Part shown: piece after piece, positions 10,065 through 20,100 of the stretch
Layout of the letters: the number at the start of each line of letters is the position of its first letter
Position numbering within the stretch: position 1 is the stretch's first letter
Assembly: GCF_021462225.1 (NCBI RefSeq)
Contig: NC_061796.1
Span: 46,649,891 to 46,713,890, forward strand
Origin: Girardinichthys multiradiatus
Lineage: Eukaryota; Chordata; Actinopteri; Cyprinodontiformes; Goodeidae
Reading direction: 5' to 3'
DNA: 64,000 bases
The notes under the pieces: model-generated
The model's database searches: none
The model's input: only the letters and a program-made list of their open reading frames with translations
What the model was told of the DNA's origin: nothing
Program-made: the position numbers and the translations under genes

Positions 10065-12120
10065 AATGACAAAGTCTGTAATAAACTATAATAACCACTC
10101 AGGACCAGCAGTAGATGATGACATCATAAACTACATGAAAAATATTCTGAATATGAATAAATATTCTGTTTTAGTTCTAACTTCAGTCCAGAGACAATAA
10201 TAATTTAACATTTTTCCATCTGTATCTAAGCTGAAAACTATTTTATCTACTTTCTTCATTAGTGCCATCTGAAAGTATCAAAAATCAAACCATTCTCAAT
10301 TAATTTCATATTAGAAACATGTTTTTATGTTTGAGGATTTTTCTCCACATGTTGATTTTTCATAAACCTAAAGTATGATACTTTAGATGAAATTAGACGA
10401 TTTGATGTGTTGTCTGCTTTTCTACTGTAGAATAAAGGTGATGCTAGTCGTTTGACATTGGTTTCATTGTTTGGATCCTGGTAAAGCTGCTGCACAGAGT
10501 CAGTTTCAGTCGGTGCTGGTCAGCTCGGCTCTTCGCCTTCAGGCACTTATGCAGTTTTGGTTGTTTCATACCCGATTGTCAAATAGAACCTGCTAATCCT
10601 TTTAAAGAGGGAAAATTTTCATTCCCTGCGTAAGGATGGGTGGTTTTCCATACATTTCACTGATTTTGGAAGGAAGTACAGTTTGTTTAAATCAGTTCCA
10701 CCAGCAGGAGGTTATTTTGGTTTCATCAGATGTAATGACCCAAGATTCTTTAGCAGCCAAATGGTCCAACTGGTTGTTAGTAGCACAATCAATGGAAACA
10801 TCGTATAATAAAGAATCTTTTAAAAATAACGTAGATTTATGTTGGATTATATGTAAGATTTATCTCCTATATTAATTAACTACCAAAGCTGATACTCGAT
10901 GGTTAAGTACAAAGGTAGGAAATGGTTTGTTGACGGTTCTAAAATGGAAGAACTGAACAAAATGGCAGCCTGAGGGTGTGGCATGAATCAGTGAAAGGGT
11001 CGAGTTAAACTCCCCGAGGAACTGTGGACATGAACAAAGTATGCTAAGATTATTTTCCTAAAACAGTTTGTCGCATTCGCAGAGATACACTTACAGCAGC
11101 TTCTAAAAACACTTTTGGCTTTCCATATTTACCAACCACTCATTTTCTGTCCTGGCACTAAACAGAAACCAATAAATAATTGACTAAAACTTGTTTTGGA
11201 TGACAGTGGCAACCACCTGGAACCAGCGTATTCTTGTTCTGATTGTACACATCGGACTGTGTTAGAAAATCTTCAAATCAGTTTGTTTTCATTCAGGCAG
11301 ATCTGGATGAAACATTCCTTCAGCTTGAAGAATGACTCGTTTAAATTAAAAATGTATTGTCTAATTCTGAAGGAGTTTTGTTCAGTTACAGTGTCTACTG
11401 TTTGTCTAACAGGATAATGTTCTTTTTTACATGGCTGCACACAGTAGCTGGCACTTTCTGGCCTCCATAGTTTGGAAATCTCAGTTTTCACAAATAAAAC
11501 TGTATCTGTATCAGAGGAAATGTTCTGATTTGCCAAACTGTGAACAGGACCAACAGAACCACTGTCTGTAGATGCAGTGGGGAAGTTGGCAGGTGAGAAC
11601 AGAATAAGATCTTATTTTACAGAAAGTTGGCTGTTACAGTAGTAGCACTGCTTGAATAATCAGCAACAAACTAATAAGAATACAATCTCCATTAAAACTT
11701 TGAAATTCCAATTAAGGAAAGACATGAGGGAATTAATTTAACTGAACTGAAAATACTCCCTCACTAATGAACAAATGACTTTTAATCTTCTCAGTCATAT
11801 CAGAAGGATTTGTCCCTATGTTATGGGCTGGTTGGGAGTTAGAGGAAATGCCGAGTGCTTTCTGAAATAATTTCCAAACCTCAGAGCCTCAGCTATAATC
11901 TTGTTTCCTTCAGTTGGAAAGTGTTTTATTGGAAAAGCTGTTAGAAGTCCTTGTCTTTTCTTGCAGCCGGTGAGAGGATTCAAAGCTGAAGTTCCAGAGC
12001 TCTAATCAGAGCTGCAGGATTTTACTGTCCTACCAGGAATCACCTTAGCCTGGTCCTTTTTTTGTAGATCACTTCTGCCCTCTAGTGGTGACAGCCCAGA
12101 CTGCAGCTTTATGATGCGCA
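10065..12120. other. noncoding, no gene recognised
   Basis: No exon supported. AT-rich sequence with scattered short frames; presumed gabbr1 intron. Confidence 0.4.
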
Positions 12121-12124
12121 GGGT

Positions 12125-12498
12125 GGTGTTTTTTTTTAGTCATTTTTTTCTACCACTTATTCCATAGTGGGTCATGGGGGAGCTGGTGTCTATCTCCAGC
12201 AGTCTGTGGGTGAGAGGCAGGGTACACTCTGGACATGTCACCAGTCCATCGCAGGGCAACACACAAACAACCATGCACACTCATTCATACACCTAAGGGC
12301 AATTTAGAGTGACCAATTAACCTAACAGGCATGTCTTTGGACTGTGGGAGGAAGCCAGAGTACCCGGTGAGAACCCACGCATGCACTGGGAGAACATGCA
12401 AACTCCATGCAGAAAGACCCCAGGTCGGGAATCGAACCCAGGACCTTCTTGCTGCAAGGCAACAGTGCTACCAACTGCGCCACCGTGCAGCCCGTGTT
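12125..12498 (-). repeat. tRNA-derived SINE, minus orientation
   Basis: On the minus strand the head reads CACGGTGGCGCAGTTGGTAG, then AAGGTCCTGGGTTCGATTCC with a recognisable Pol III B box. A GC-rich body follows, with the family-typical GGAGTTTGCATGTTCTCCC and ACTGTGGGAGGAAGCC-like blocks (the latter read on the + strand). It is one of the commonest fish SINEs (V-SINE-like; the exact family name is uncertain). Near full length. Confidence 0.75.
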
Positions 12499-12499
12499 T

Positions 12500-13300
12500 T
12501 TTTTTTATTGTTTTGTAATTTTGGTCAGATTTAAGAAGCAGATTCAGCACAGCACCCCTGTTCAAAAAATAAGGGTCAGGTTGAAACCTAAAGGGGGAAA
12601 TTAATGAACATGCCAACAGGAACCTTTCTAGAGCATCTGGAGGGCCTTTAAACGTGAGACACCACAACAGGAAGGAGGAAGAGAGCTTTAAAATAGACCT
12701 AAAAATGTGGTAGCAACGGTCTATAATGTGTTATTTTTACAAACTTTGCTAAAACCTAATCATTTGTTAGTTTCTGTTTAAACTAAGCTAAACTATTTTA
12801 AAATTATTTGAACGGAATAAGTTTTGAATTATTATGTGACATATTTTAATTTATATTTCTTACAAACTAATGTTTTTTTATTTAAAATTAAAGATGTTAA
12901 TTTGTAAATAACAGTAAATTCATTTAAATAGTTTGAATTTTTTGAACCTGAATACAGCTTGATTGAACTAAGAGGAGGAGAAGACAAAGAGCTGTCCACC
13001 CGTCCTTCCCGGTCAGCCGGGCCTTAATTTGGGCTGGAGACAAAGGATGGAAACGCAATATTCTTCCACATCATGACTAATAGAGAAAAGATTATTCTGA
13101 ATGCATTATTGAATGCTGAAGGCATTTAAACTATGACAGCACAGATGTGGAACAGCTCTTGAAAACAGAAAAGTAATATTTGTTGTTTGGTAAATTTTTG
13201 CCAAACAAGCATTTTTTGATTCCTTCACTTTAGTAATTGGACTCATCCCATTCTGAACCATCTTTAGGCCCGTTTATCTGTTCATTCAGGGCCTGCAGGT
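12500..13300. other. noncoding, no gene recognised
   Basis: AT-rich, no exon or clear repeat terminus identified. Confidence 0.35.
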
Positions 13301-13832
13301 GTGTTTTAGGGCCCGGGTTTGTAAACAGGCTATGCAAAAACCAGACTGACTTTGACTAGGCCATTGACACCTCTTGATTTTTTTTTTTTTTTTTTTCAGC
13401 CATTCTGTTGTAGATTAGCCAGTTTTTGGAAACATTTTCCTGTTTGGACCTAGCTTCAGCTATTAGACAGATGTCCTCACATTTGGCTGTGGTACAGAGG
13501 AGTTCATAGCTCATAGTCAACTAAATGACTGCAAGCTGCCCAGGTCCTGAGGCTGCAAAACAAGCCCAGATCATCACTTCTCCACTACTGTGCTTGGTAG
13601 TTGGTGTGAGGGTTACTGTCCTGATGTGCTGTGTTTGGTTTCTTCCATCATGTTGCTGGGTATTATGGTCAAACATCTCTACTTTAGTCCATACTTGTTG
13701 AATCTGATTGTTCTGTAATGAACTTTAACATTTAGGAAACCAACTGAGGCCTGTGGAGTTTAAGAAGGAGCTCTTGGATTTGAGGTAGTTTTCCATGCTC
13801 TGACCTTGAGATGACTTTGCTGGCCCCATCTA

Positions 13833-15442
13833 CAGGTCCTTCTCAAAATATTAGCATATTGTGATCAAGTTCATTATTTTCCATAATGTCATGATGAAAA
13901 TTTAACATTCATATATTTTAGATTCATTGCACACTAACTGAAATATTTCAGGTCTTTTATTGTCTTAATACGGATGATTTTGGCATACAGCTCATGAAAA
14001 CCCAAAATTCCTATCTCACAAAATTAGCATATCATTAAAAGGGTCTCTAAACGAGCTATGAACCTAATCATCTGAATCAACGAGTTAACTCTAAACACCT
14101 GCAAAAGATTCCTGAGGCCTTTAAAACTCCCAGCCTGGTTCATCACTCAAAACCCCAATCATGGGTAAGACTGCCGACCTGACTGCTGTCCAGAAGGCCA
14201 CTATTGACACCCTCAAGCAAGAGGGTAAGACACAGAAAGACATTTCTGAACAAATAGGCTGTTCCCAGAGTGCTGTATCAAGGCACCTCAGTGGGAAGTC
14301 TGTGGGAAGGAAAAAGTGTGGCAGAAAACGCTGCACAACGAGAAGAGGTGACCGGACCCTGAGGAAGATTGTGGAGAAGGGCCGATTCCAGACCTTGGGG
14401 GACCTGCGGAAGCAGTGGACTGAGTCTGGAGTAGAAACATCCAGAGCCACCGTGCACAGGCGTGTGCAGGAAATGGGCTACAGGTGCCGCATTCCCCAGG
14501 TCAAGCCACTTTTGAACCAGAAACAGCGGCAGAAGCGCCTGACCTGGGCTACAGAGAAGCAGCACTGGACTGTTGCTCAGTGGTCCAATGTACTTTTTTC
14601 GGATGAAAGCAAATTCTGCATGTCATTCAGAAATCAAGGTGCCAGAGTCTGGAGGAAGACTGGGGAGAAGGAAATGCCAAAATGCCAGAAGTCCAGTGTC
14701 AAGTACCCACAGTCAGTGATGGTCTGGGGTGCCGTGTCAGCTGCTGGTGTTGGTCCACTGTGTTTTATCAAGGGCAGGGTCAATGCAGCTAGCTATCAGG
14801 AGATTTTGGAGCACTTCATGCTTCCATCTGCTGAAAAGCTTTATGGAGATGAAGATTTCATTTTTCAGCACGACCTGGCACCTGCTCACAGTGCCAAAAC
14901 CACTGGTAAATGGTTTACTGACCATGGTATCACTGTGCTCAATTGGCCTGCCAACTCTCCTGACCTGAACCCCATAGAGAATCTGTGGGATATTGTGAAG
15001 AGAACGTTGAGAGACTCAAGACCCAACACTCTGGATGAGCTAAAGGCCGCTATCGAAGCATCCTGGGCCTCCATAAGACCTCAGCAGTGCCACAGGCTGA
15101 TTGCCTCCATGCCACGCCGCATTGAAGCAGTCATTTCTGCAAAAGGATTCCTGACCAAGTATTGAGTGCATAACTGTACATGATTATTTGAAGGTTGACG
15201 TTTTTTGTATTAAAAACACTTTTCTTTTATTGGTCGGATGAAATATGCTAATTTTGTGAGATAGGAATTTTGGGTTTTCATGAGCTGTATGCCAAAATCA
15301 TCCGTATTAAGACAATAAAAGACCTGAAATATTTCAGTTAGTGTGCAATGAATCTAAAATATATGAATGTTACATTTTCATCATGACATTATGGAAAATA
15401 ATAAACTTAATCAAAATATGCTAATATTTTGAGAAGGACCTG
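13833..15442 (+). mobile_element. near-intact Tc1 (DD34E) with 200-bp TIRs
   Basis: A 1610-bp element flanked by TA (13831-13832, 15443-15444). The left arm 13833-14032 and right arm 15243-15442 are inverted repeats of 200 bp with only a handful of mismatches near the outer end. Both begin CAGGTCCTTCTCAAAATATT. A single full-length transposase frame lies between them. The low divergence of the arms and the open frame indicate recent insertion. Confidence 0.93.
14161..15165 (+). CDS. Tc1 transposase, full length, 334 aa
   Basis: Cut-and-paste transposase of the surrounding Tc1 element. The N-terminal paired-type DNA-binding region spans about residues 5-110, including the helix-turn-helix segment around QKDISEQIGCSQSAVSRHL and a GRKK basic motif. 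The DDE domain has LFSDESKF (Asp 1), FQHDLAPAHSAK (Asp 2) and SPDLNPIENLWD (Glu), with 34 residues between the second Asp and the Glu, giving DD34E. The C-terminus RRIEAVISAKGFLTKY is complete, unlike the 8.5-kb copy. The start is the first Met (MGKTADLT), usual for this family. There are no internal stops or shifts. In QHDLAPAH the usual Asn after the catalytic Asp is Leu. Activity cannot be judged from sequence alone. Confidence 0.92.
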   Translation: MGKTADLTAVQKATIDTLKQEGKTQKDISEQIGCSQSAVSRHLSGKSVGRKKCGRKRCTTRRGDRTLRKIVEKGRFQTLGDLRKQWTESGVETSRATVHRRVQEMGYRCRIPQVKPLLNQKQRQKRLTWATEKQHWTVAQWSNVLFSDESKFCMSFRNQGARVWRKTGEKEMPKCQKSSVKYPQSVMVWGAVSAAGVGPLCFIKGRVNAASYQEILEHFMLPSAEKLYGDEDFIFQHDLAPAHSAKTTGKWFTDHGITVLNWPANSPDLNPIENLWDIVKRTLRDSRPNTLDELKAAIEASWASIRPQQCHRLIASMPRRIEAVISAKGFLTKY

Positions 15443-16199
15443 TAGAGGTGGCCTTTCCACAACATGAAGATGTCTCAAGCAGCCACAAATTTACAATGAT
15501 GTATTTACATTATGTTAGCTTTAGATTTTAACACTGAAATGGAAGCTGGATGTAAGTTCAGGGTGCACTTTATACCAAAACAACAAACAGGAAACTATCT
15601 GAAATATTAACCAAACTGACCTATTTAACATAAATAAATCAAATGACCATAATTCACCTCACCTAAGTAAGACAAACAAGAGAAAGCAAGCTGCCTTAAA
15701 GGTTTTCTGCATATGAATAATCGCTGTAAAATAGGATTTAAATAGTTTAGAATTGGCCTTAAAACCTTTTATAAAACAGACAGGCAGGAATAGTTGGTCC
15801 TCAAAGATCATTGCTGATAACTTCTCTAACTGGCGTTGAGAAAACACACGTGTATTTTAAAGAGGTTATTTTTCAAAACTCCTGCTTTTACAAAGAGGTC
15901 AAACCGATGATTTATAATTGAAAGCTTGCTTCTCTGAGGTCATTGCTGATGTCTTTCTGCCTTGGCATTGTGTTAACACACACCTGTTTACTTCAGAGCA
16001 GCGAACTGACTAATCTACCAGGTTTTAGGGGTTCTTCACTCATCAGCAGCACCTGGTTGCTACATTCTGCCTTCATCTTTGCTTCATACATCATGTCAGT
16101 GTGGGATCTGAGATGTGCTTCTGTTCCTAAACACTCACATTTGAGCATGACTATGTATTTAATAGTCTTAGAGTTTTAATCTGTTTTGTGTTAAAAAAT

Positions 16200-17080
16200 A
16201 TAAATTTTGATGCATGGAAGGTAAAATTGATAAAAATCTGAATTAGGATGTCTAATTTTTGCAGAAAGTTTGAGTAGCTGATTTGATTCTGTTAGTCACT
16301 TCAGTATGACGGGGGATAAAATGTATATTTGTTTCAGAAATTGTGCAAAATAATAATCAAGTTATTATTTCTGATTGTATGTGAAAAGCAGCGCATCAAA
16401 AGAGAAGAAAATGGCATTTCCTGTAAGAAATCTCTCTTTTGCATTGATATACAGTGACACTTTGGTCACAGATGACCTGCTCCAGAGTTTTCATCCAGTA
16501 TTTATCGGGAACTTATCCTAGCCTGGAACACAGAGTTAACAGGTTCAGGAGGTAAAAAATCTGACATTCTTCTCTGCAGCTCCTATTCTGGGATTTCAAG
16601 ACGTTTCGAAAACATGATGTATGTAGTGTCACTCAACAAGCTCTGGTTGTTGCATTGGGGTTTCTTACTGGAGGGAAGTGCCTGGAAAACCTCTAAAGGA
16701 GGCATCCTTGACAAATGCCAGAACTTTCCCACCTGACTCATTTTAACGCGGAGGAAAAGTCAAAGCGGTTGTAAATATGACTCTTTAAAATCCGAGTCTA
16801 GTTCGTGTTATTCTTTAATTATAAATTTAAGATAAATCTACTGAAACTTATTTGATGGAGCAAAAGCAACACACTTGAATTTTGTTTAATGATGTTAAAA
16901 ACACAAATTAAAGCTCCTAAAAAAACTCAAATGTTGCATCTGGAGGGAAAAAAAAGGTTTTGGTCATGGAACAAAAATGAGAACATGGCAAAAATATGGC
17001 CAGATATTTATAGTTTGTCATATTTATAATTTATATTGAAAATACATTAGAAAGTAGTGCAGACAAATAAAAAGAGAAAA
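16200..17080. other. noncoding, gabbr1 intron
   Basis: No exon identified left of the microexon at 17088. The next gabbr1 exon (start of the ligand-binding domain) was looked for on the minus strand and not seen. Confidence 0.35.
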
Positions 17081-17087
17081 GTCTTAC

Positions 17088-17105
17088 CTGTGTAGTTTCT
17101 GTCAT
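17088..17105 (-). CDS. gabbr1: gabbr1 microexon (18 bp), probable
   Basis: On the minus strand, a pyrimidine-rich tract ending in AG (17106-17107) is followed by ATGACAGAAACTACACAG and the donor GTAAGAC. Joined to the phase-1 end of sushi exon 2 it reads ...C-L-Y-D-R-N-Y-T and leaves one G for the next codon. The mammalian GABBR1 linker between sushi 2 and the ligand-binding domain (VNRTPHS, then ERRAVY) has the same position, a similar length and an Asn/Asp-Arg pair. The exon is too short to prove by sequence alone; splice-site quality and phase support it. Confidence 0.6.
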
Positions 17106-20100
17106 CTTGGGTGGGCAAACAGAGAAAGAAGAAAAAAGCACAAATAAATGCGTGTAAATGTGTATTTAGTACGCAGCAAAGTTAATTTCAGCTTCACTGT
17201 TTTACTGTGTACATTCCTCTGTTTCTGCTCTTTGTTGCATATATTTTTACTGATTGCTATATTTTCTCTTTTCAACGTTAGATCTAGTTTTGTATGTTAT
17301 ACTTAGTTTTCTTTTTACTTAAGTATTAGGCTTGTTAACCCGGACCTGAGTCCAAATTTCGTTCCTTAACATGTAAATGTGAGCTGGTCCACACCACTGT
17401 GATGGGTCTGAGACCCACTACAGACAGATGGTCCACAAACTGACTCAGTGGTGCTCCAGGAACCACCTTATCTTGAACACCAGCAAGATAGGAGATCCAG
17501 GAAGACTGGGGGAGGCGGAGGAGCATGTAAACAGCATAAAGTTCCTGAACATTCACATTTCTCTGACCTCTCCTGGACTGTGAACACCTCCCATCTGGTA
17601 AAGCAGGACCAACAGTGGCTCTTCTTTCTCAGGAAGCTGATCCAACTGGACTCTCTACTCAGCTGCTCAAAAACTGAAAGCATCCTGTGCCTTAGTGTGA
17701 CAGTGTGGTACAGGAGCTCCACAGGAGACAAAGGACTTAGCACGGGTCGTAAGGACAGCACAGGGGATTGTGGGATGTTGTCTACTGGATCTGGAAGAGG
17801 TTTATGCGGCACGAGTCCAGAAAAGAGCCAGACACATTGCTACATACCACACCCACCCAGGCAACGCACTGTTTGTCCCACTTCCTTAAGGAAAACGATT
17901 CAGGAACATCACATCAAAAACAACTGAACTCAGAGTTTCTTTCCTAAAATAGTGAAGGCTGTCATCCCCCTGCAGGCAGACACAAAAAAATCCCTGCTGA
18001 CAACCAGCCCATCTCAGACTGTTTCAGCACAAGCTGCACTTCATGTAAATACCAGATACTACATGCCACATTCCATGTTCTCTTTTTCTAGAAGTGTTTT
18101 TACATTTTCTAAATGTCTATAACCTACATTTGTATCTTTTGAGCCGAATCTCAGCTAAATTTCACTATGGTGACATAATGACAATAAAGAGTCTTGAATC
18201 CTTGTAATTATATATAAATAATAATTTAGCATGAAAGAAAATACATTTTTAATTTGCTCCACTAGATGGCAGCAATGCAACACTGACGTCGCCCTGTGAA
18301 GAGCATCAGGGTTAGTCGATGTGGAGCCGATCTTCTTACCAGGAGGCCAATTATTATGTAAATGCTCTACAACATATTCCAGAAACGTGTTAAAAAAAAA
18401 AAAAAAAAACTTCTAAAAGCAGAAATAAACATCAGAGTTTTTTATCCTGAATCTGAAGCTAAACCCGAACAATTTAGCTTTTGATAAATCTTTGTACAGG
18501 ATTGCTCGTTTCAACTGTCCTGATAATCCCTCTTTCATCTCCTTAAATATCACCATTCCCATAGCAACTTCACTGGTTACCATACCAACATTTCCTTCAT
18601 CCTGCTCCTTTCTTCTGCCCATAAATCCTCATTTATTTGCACTAATTGGAACAAAACGTTCCAGACAGCCATCTGTTGTTGCTGTGAACGCTTCTGTTTG
18701 TGAATGAAGTCCCCAACATCTTCTCAGACGCTCATCACAGATTCATTCACTGTATGGACTTCTTCTTCTCCTCCTTCTACGGCTCTACCTGCCAAACAAC
18801 CACAAACCCCTCAGAGGATCACGCTCTGATTGGTCGGATCATTAATTGCCTAGCAACCAGGCAGGAGAGCAGGTGTTTGTAATTACCTGGTGTTCCTGTT
18901 CATGTTAGTGAGGGGACACAGGATGCTGAATTTAACACTAAAATCTGTTTTTCTACCTCTTTACCTATTTTGTAACATATAGAAAATATGTATTAGAATA
19001 GAATAATTATATTTTTTTATTACACATTTATTTCTTTAATTATTTTTCTTTCATTTATTGATGGCATACTTTTTTATATTTTTGTGTATTTTAATTTTCT
19101 ATTTTCCTTAAATTGAAAAAAGTAATATCACAACAGATCAATTTTTAAAAAACAATTTGACATTTATTTAATTATTTTATTTATTCTTATTATTGTAGCA
19201 TGCCATACAAGTATGGCATGCTACAGCTCAATAATTGCAAAAATGAAACAGTTAAATGTTTATTTGCTGCTGGAACATTGTTGCAGTCAACTGGATTGAA
19301 ATACATTCACCGGCCACTTTATTAGGTATACCTTGCTAGTACCGGGTTGGACTCCCTTTTACCTTCAGAACTGCCTTAATCCTTCGTGGCATAGATTTAA
19401 CAAGGTACTGGACACATTCCTCAGAGAGTTTGGTCCATATTGACATGATAGCATCACACAGATGCTGCAGATTGGTCGGCTGCATCCATGTTGTGAATCT
19501 CCCATTTCACCACATCCCAAAGGTGCTCTATTGGACTGAGATCTGAGATCTGGTGACTGTGGAGGTCATTTGAGTCCAGTGAACTCATTGTCATGTTCAA
19601 GAAACCAGTTTGAGATGATTTGTGCTTTATGACATGGCACGTTATCCTGCTGGAAGTAACCATCAGAAGATGGGTACACTGTGGTCATAAAGGGATGGAC
19701 CTGGTCAGCAACAATACTGACCAGGTGTAGGCTGTGGCGTTGACACGATGCTCAGTTGGTACTAAGGGGCCCAAAGTGTGCCAAGAAAATATCCCCCACA
19801 CCATTACACCACCACCACCAGCCTGAACCGTTGATACAAGGCAGGATGGATCCATGCTTTCATGTTGTTGACGACAAATTCTGACCCTAACATCTGAATG
19901 TTGCGGCAGAAATAGAGACTCATCAGACCAGGCAACGTTTTTCTAATCTTCTATTGTCCAATTTTGGTGAACCTGTGTGACTTGTAGCCTCAGTTTCCTG
20001 TTCTTAGCTGACAGGAGTGGCACCCGGTGTGGTCTTCTGCTGCTGTAGCCCATCCACCTCAAGGTTTGACATGTTGTGTGTTCAGAGATGCTCTTCTGCA

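Larger units (their letters stand above)
13310..16110 (-). mobile_element. old DNA transposon remnant (Tc1/mariner-like), split by a younger Tc1
   Basis: Antisense transposase remnants flank the young Tc1. The left part (13310-13832) has GTGATGTGCTGTGTTTGG-like and AACTTTAACATTTAGGAAAC stretches. The right part (15443-16110) has GGTCATTGCTGATGTCTTTC, CTTGGCATTGTGTTAACACA and CATCAGCAGCACCTGG. These blocks recur as parts of one widespread fish element. Joining the two sides at the single TA gives CCCCATCTAGAGGTGGCC, a continuous sequence. No intact frame. Confidence 0.6.

Noticed and set aside
1..16200. Remaining gabbr1 exons (ligand-binding domain) in the left part
   Set aside because: Looked for minus-strand sequence resembling RRAVYIGALFPMSG and following blocks by eye and found none; a TBLASTN would be decisive.
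17448..17927. 159-aa plus-strand frame
   Set aside because: Out of frame with the RT-like LINE peptide encoded in the same stretch.
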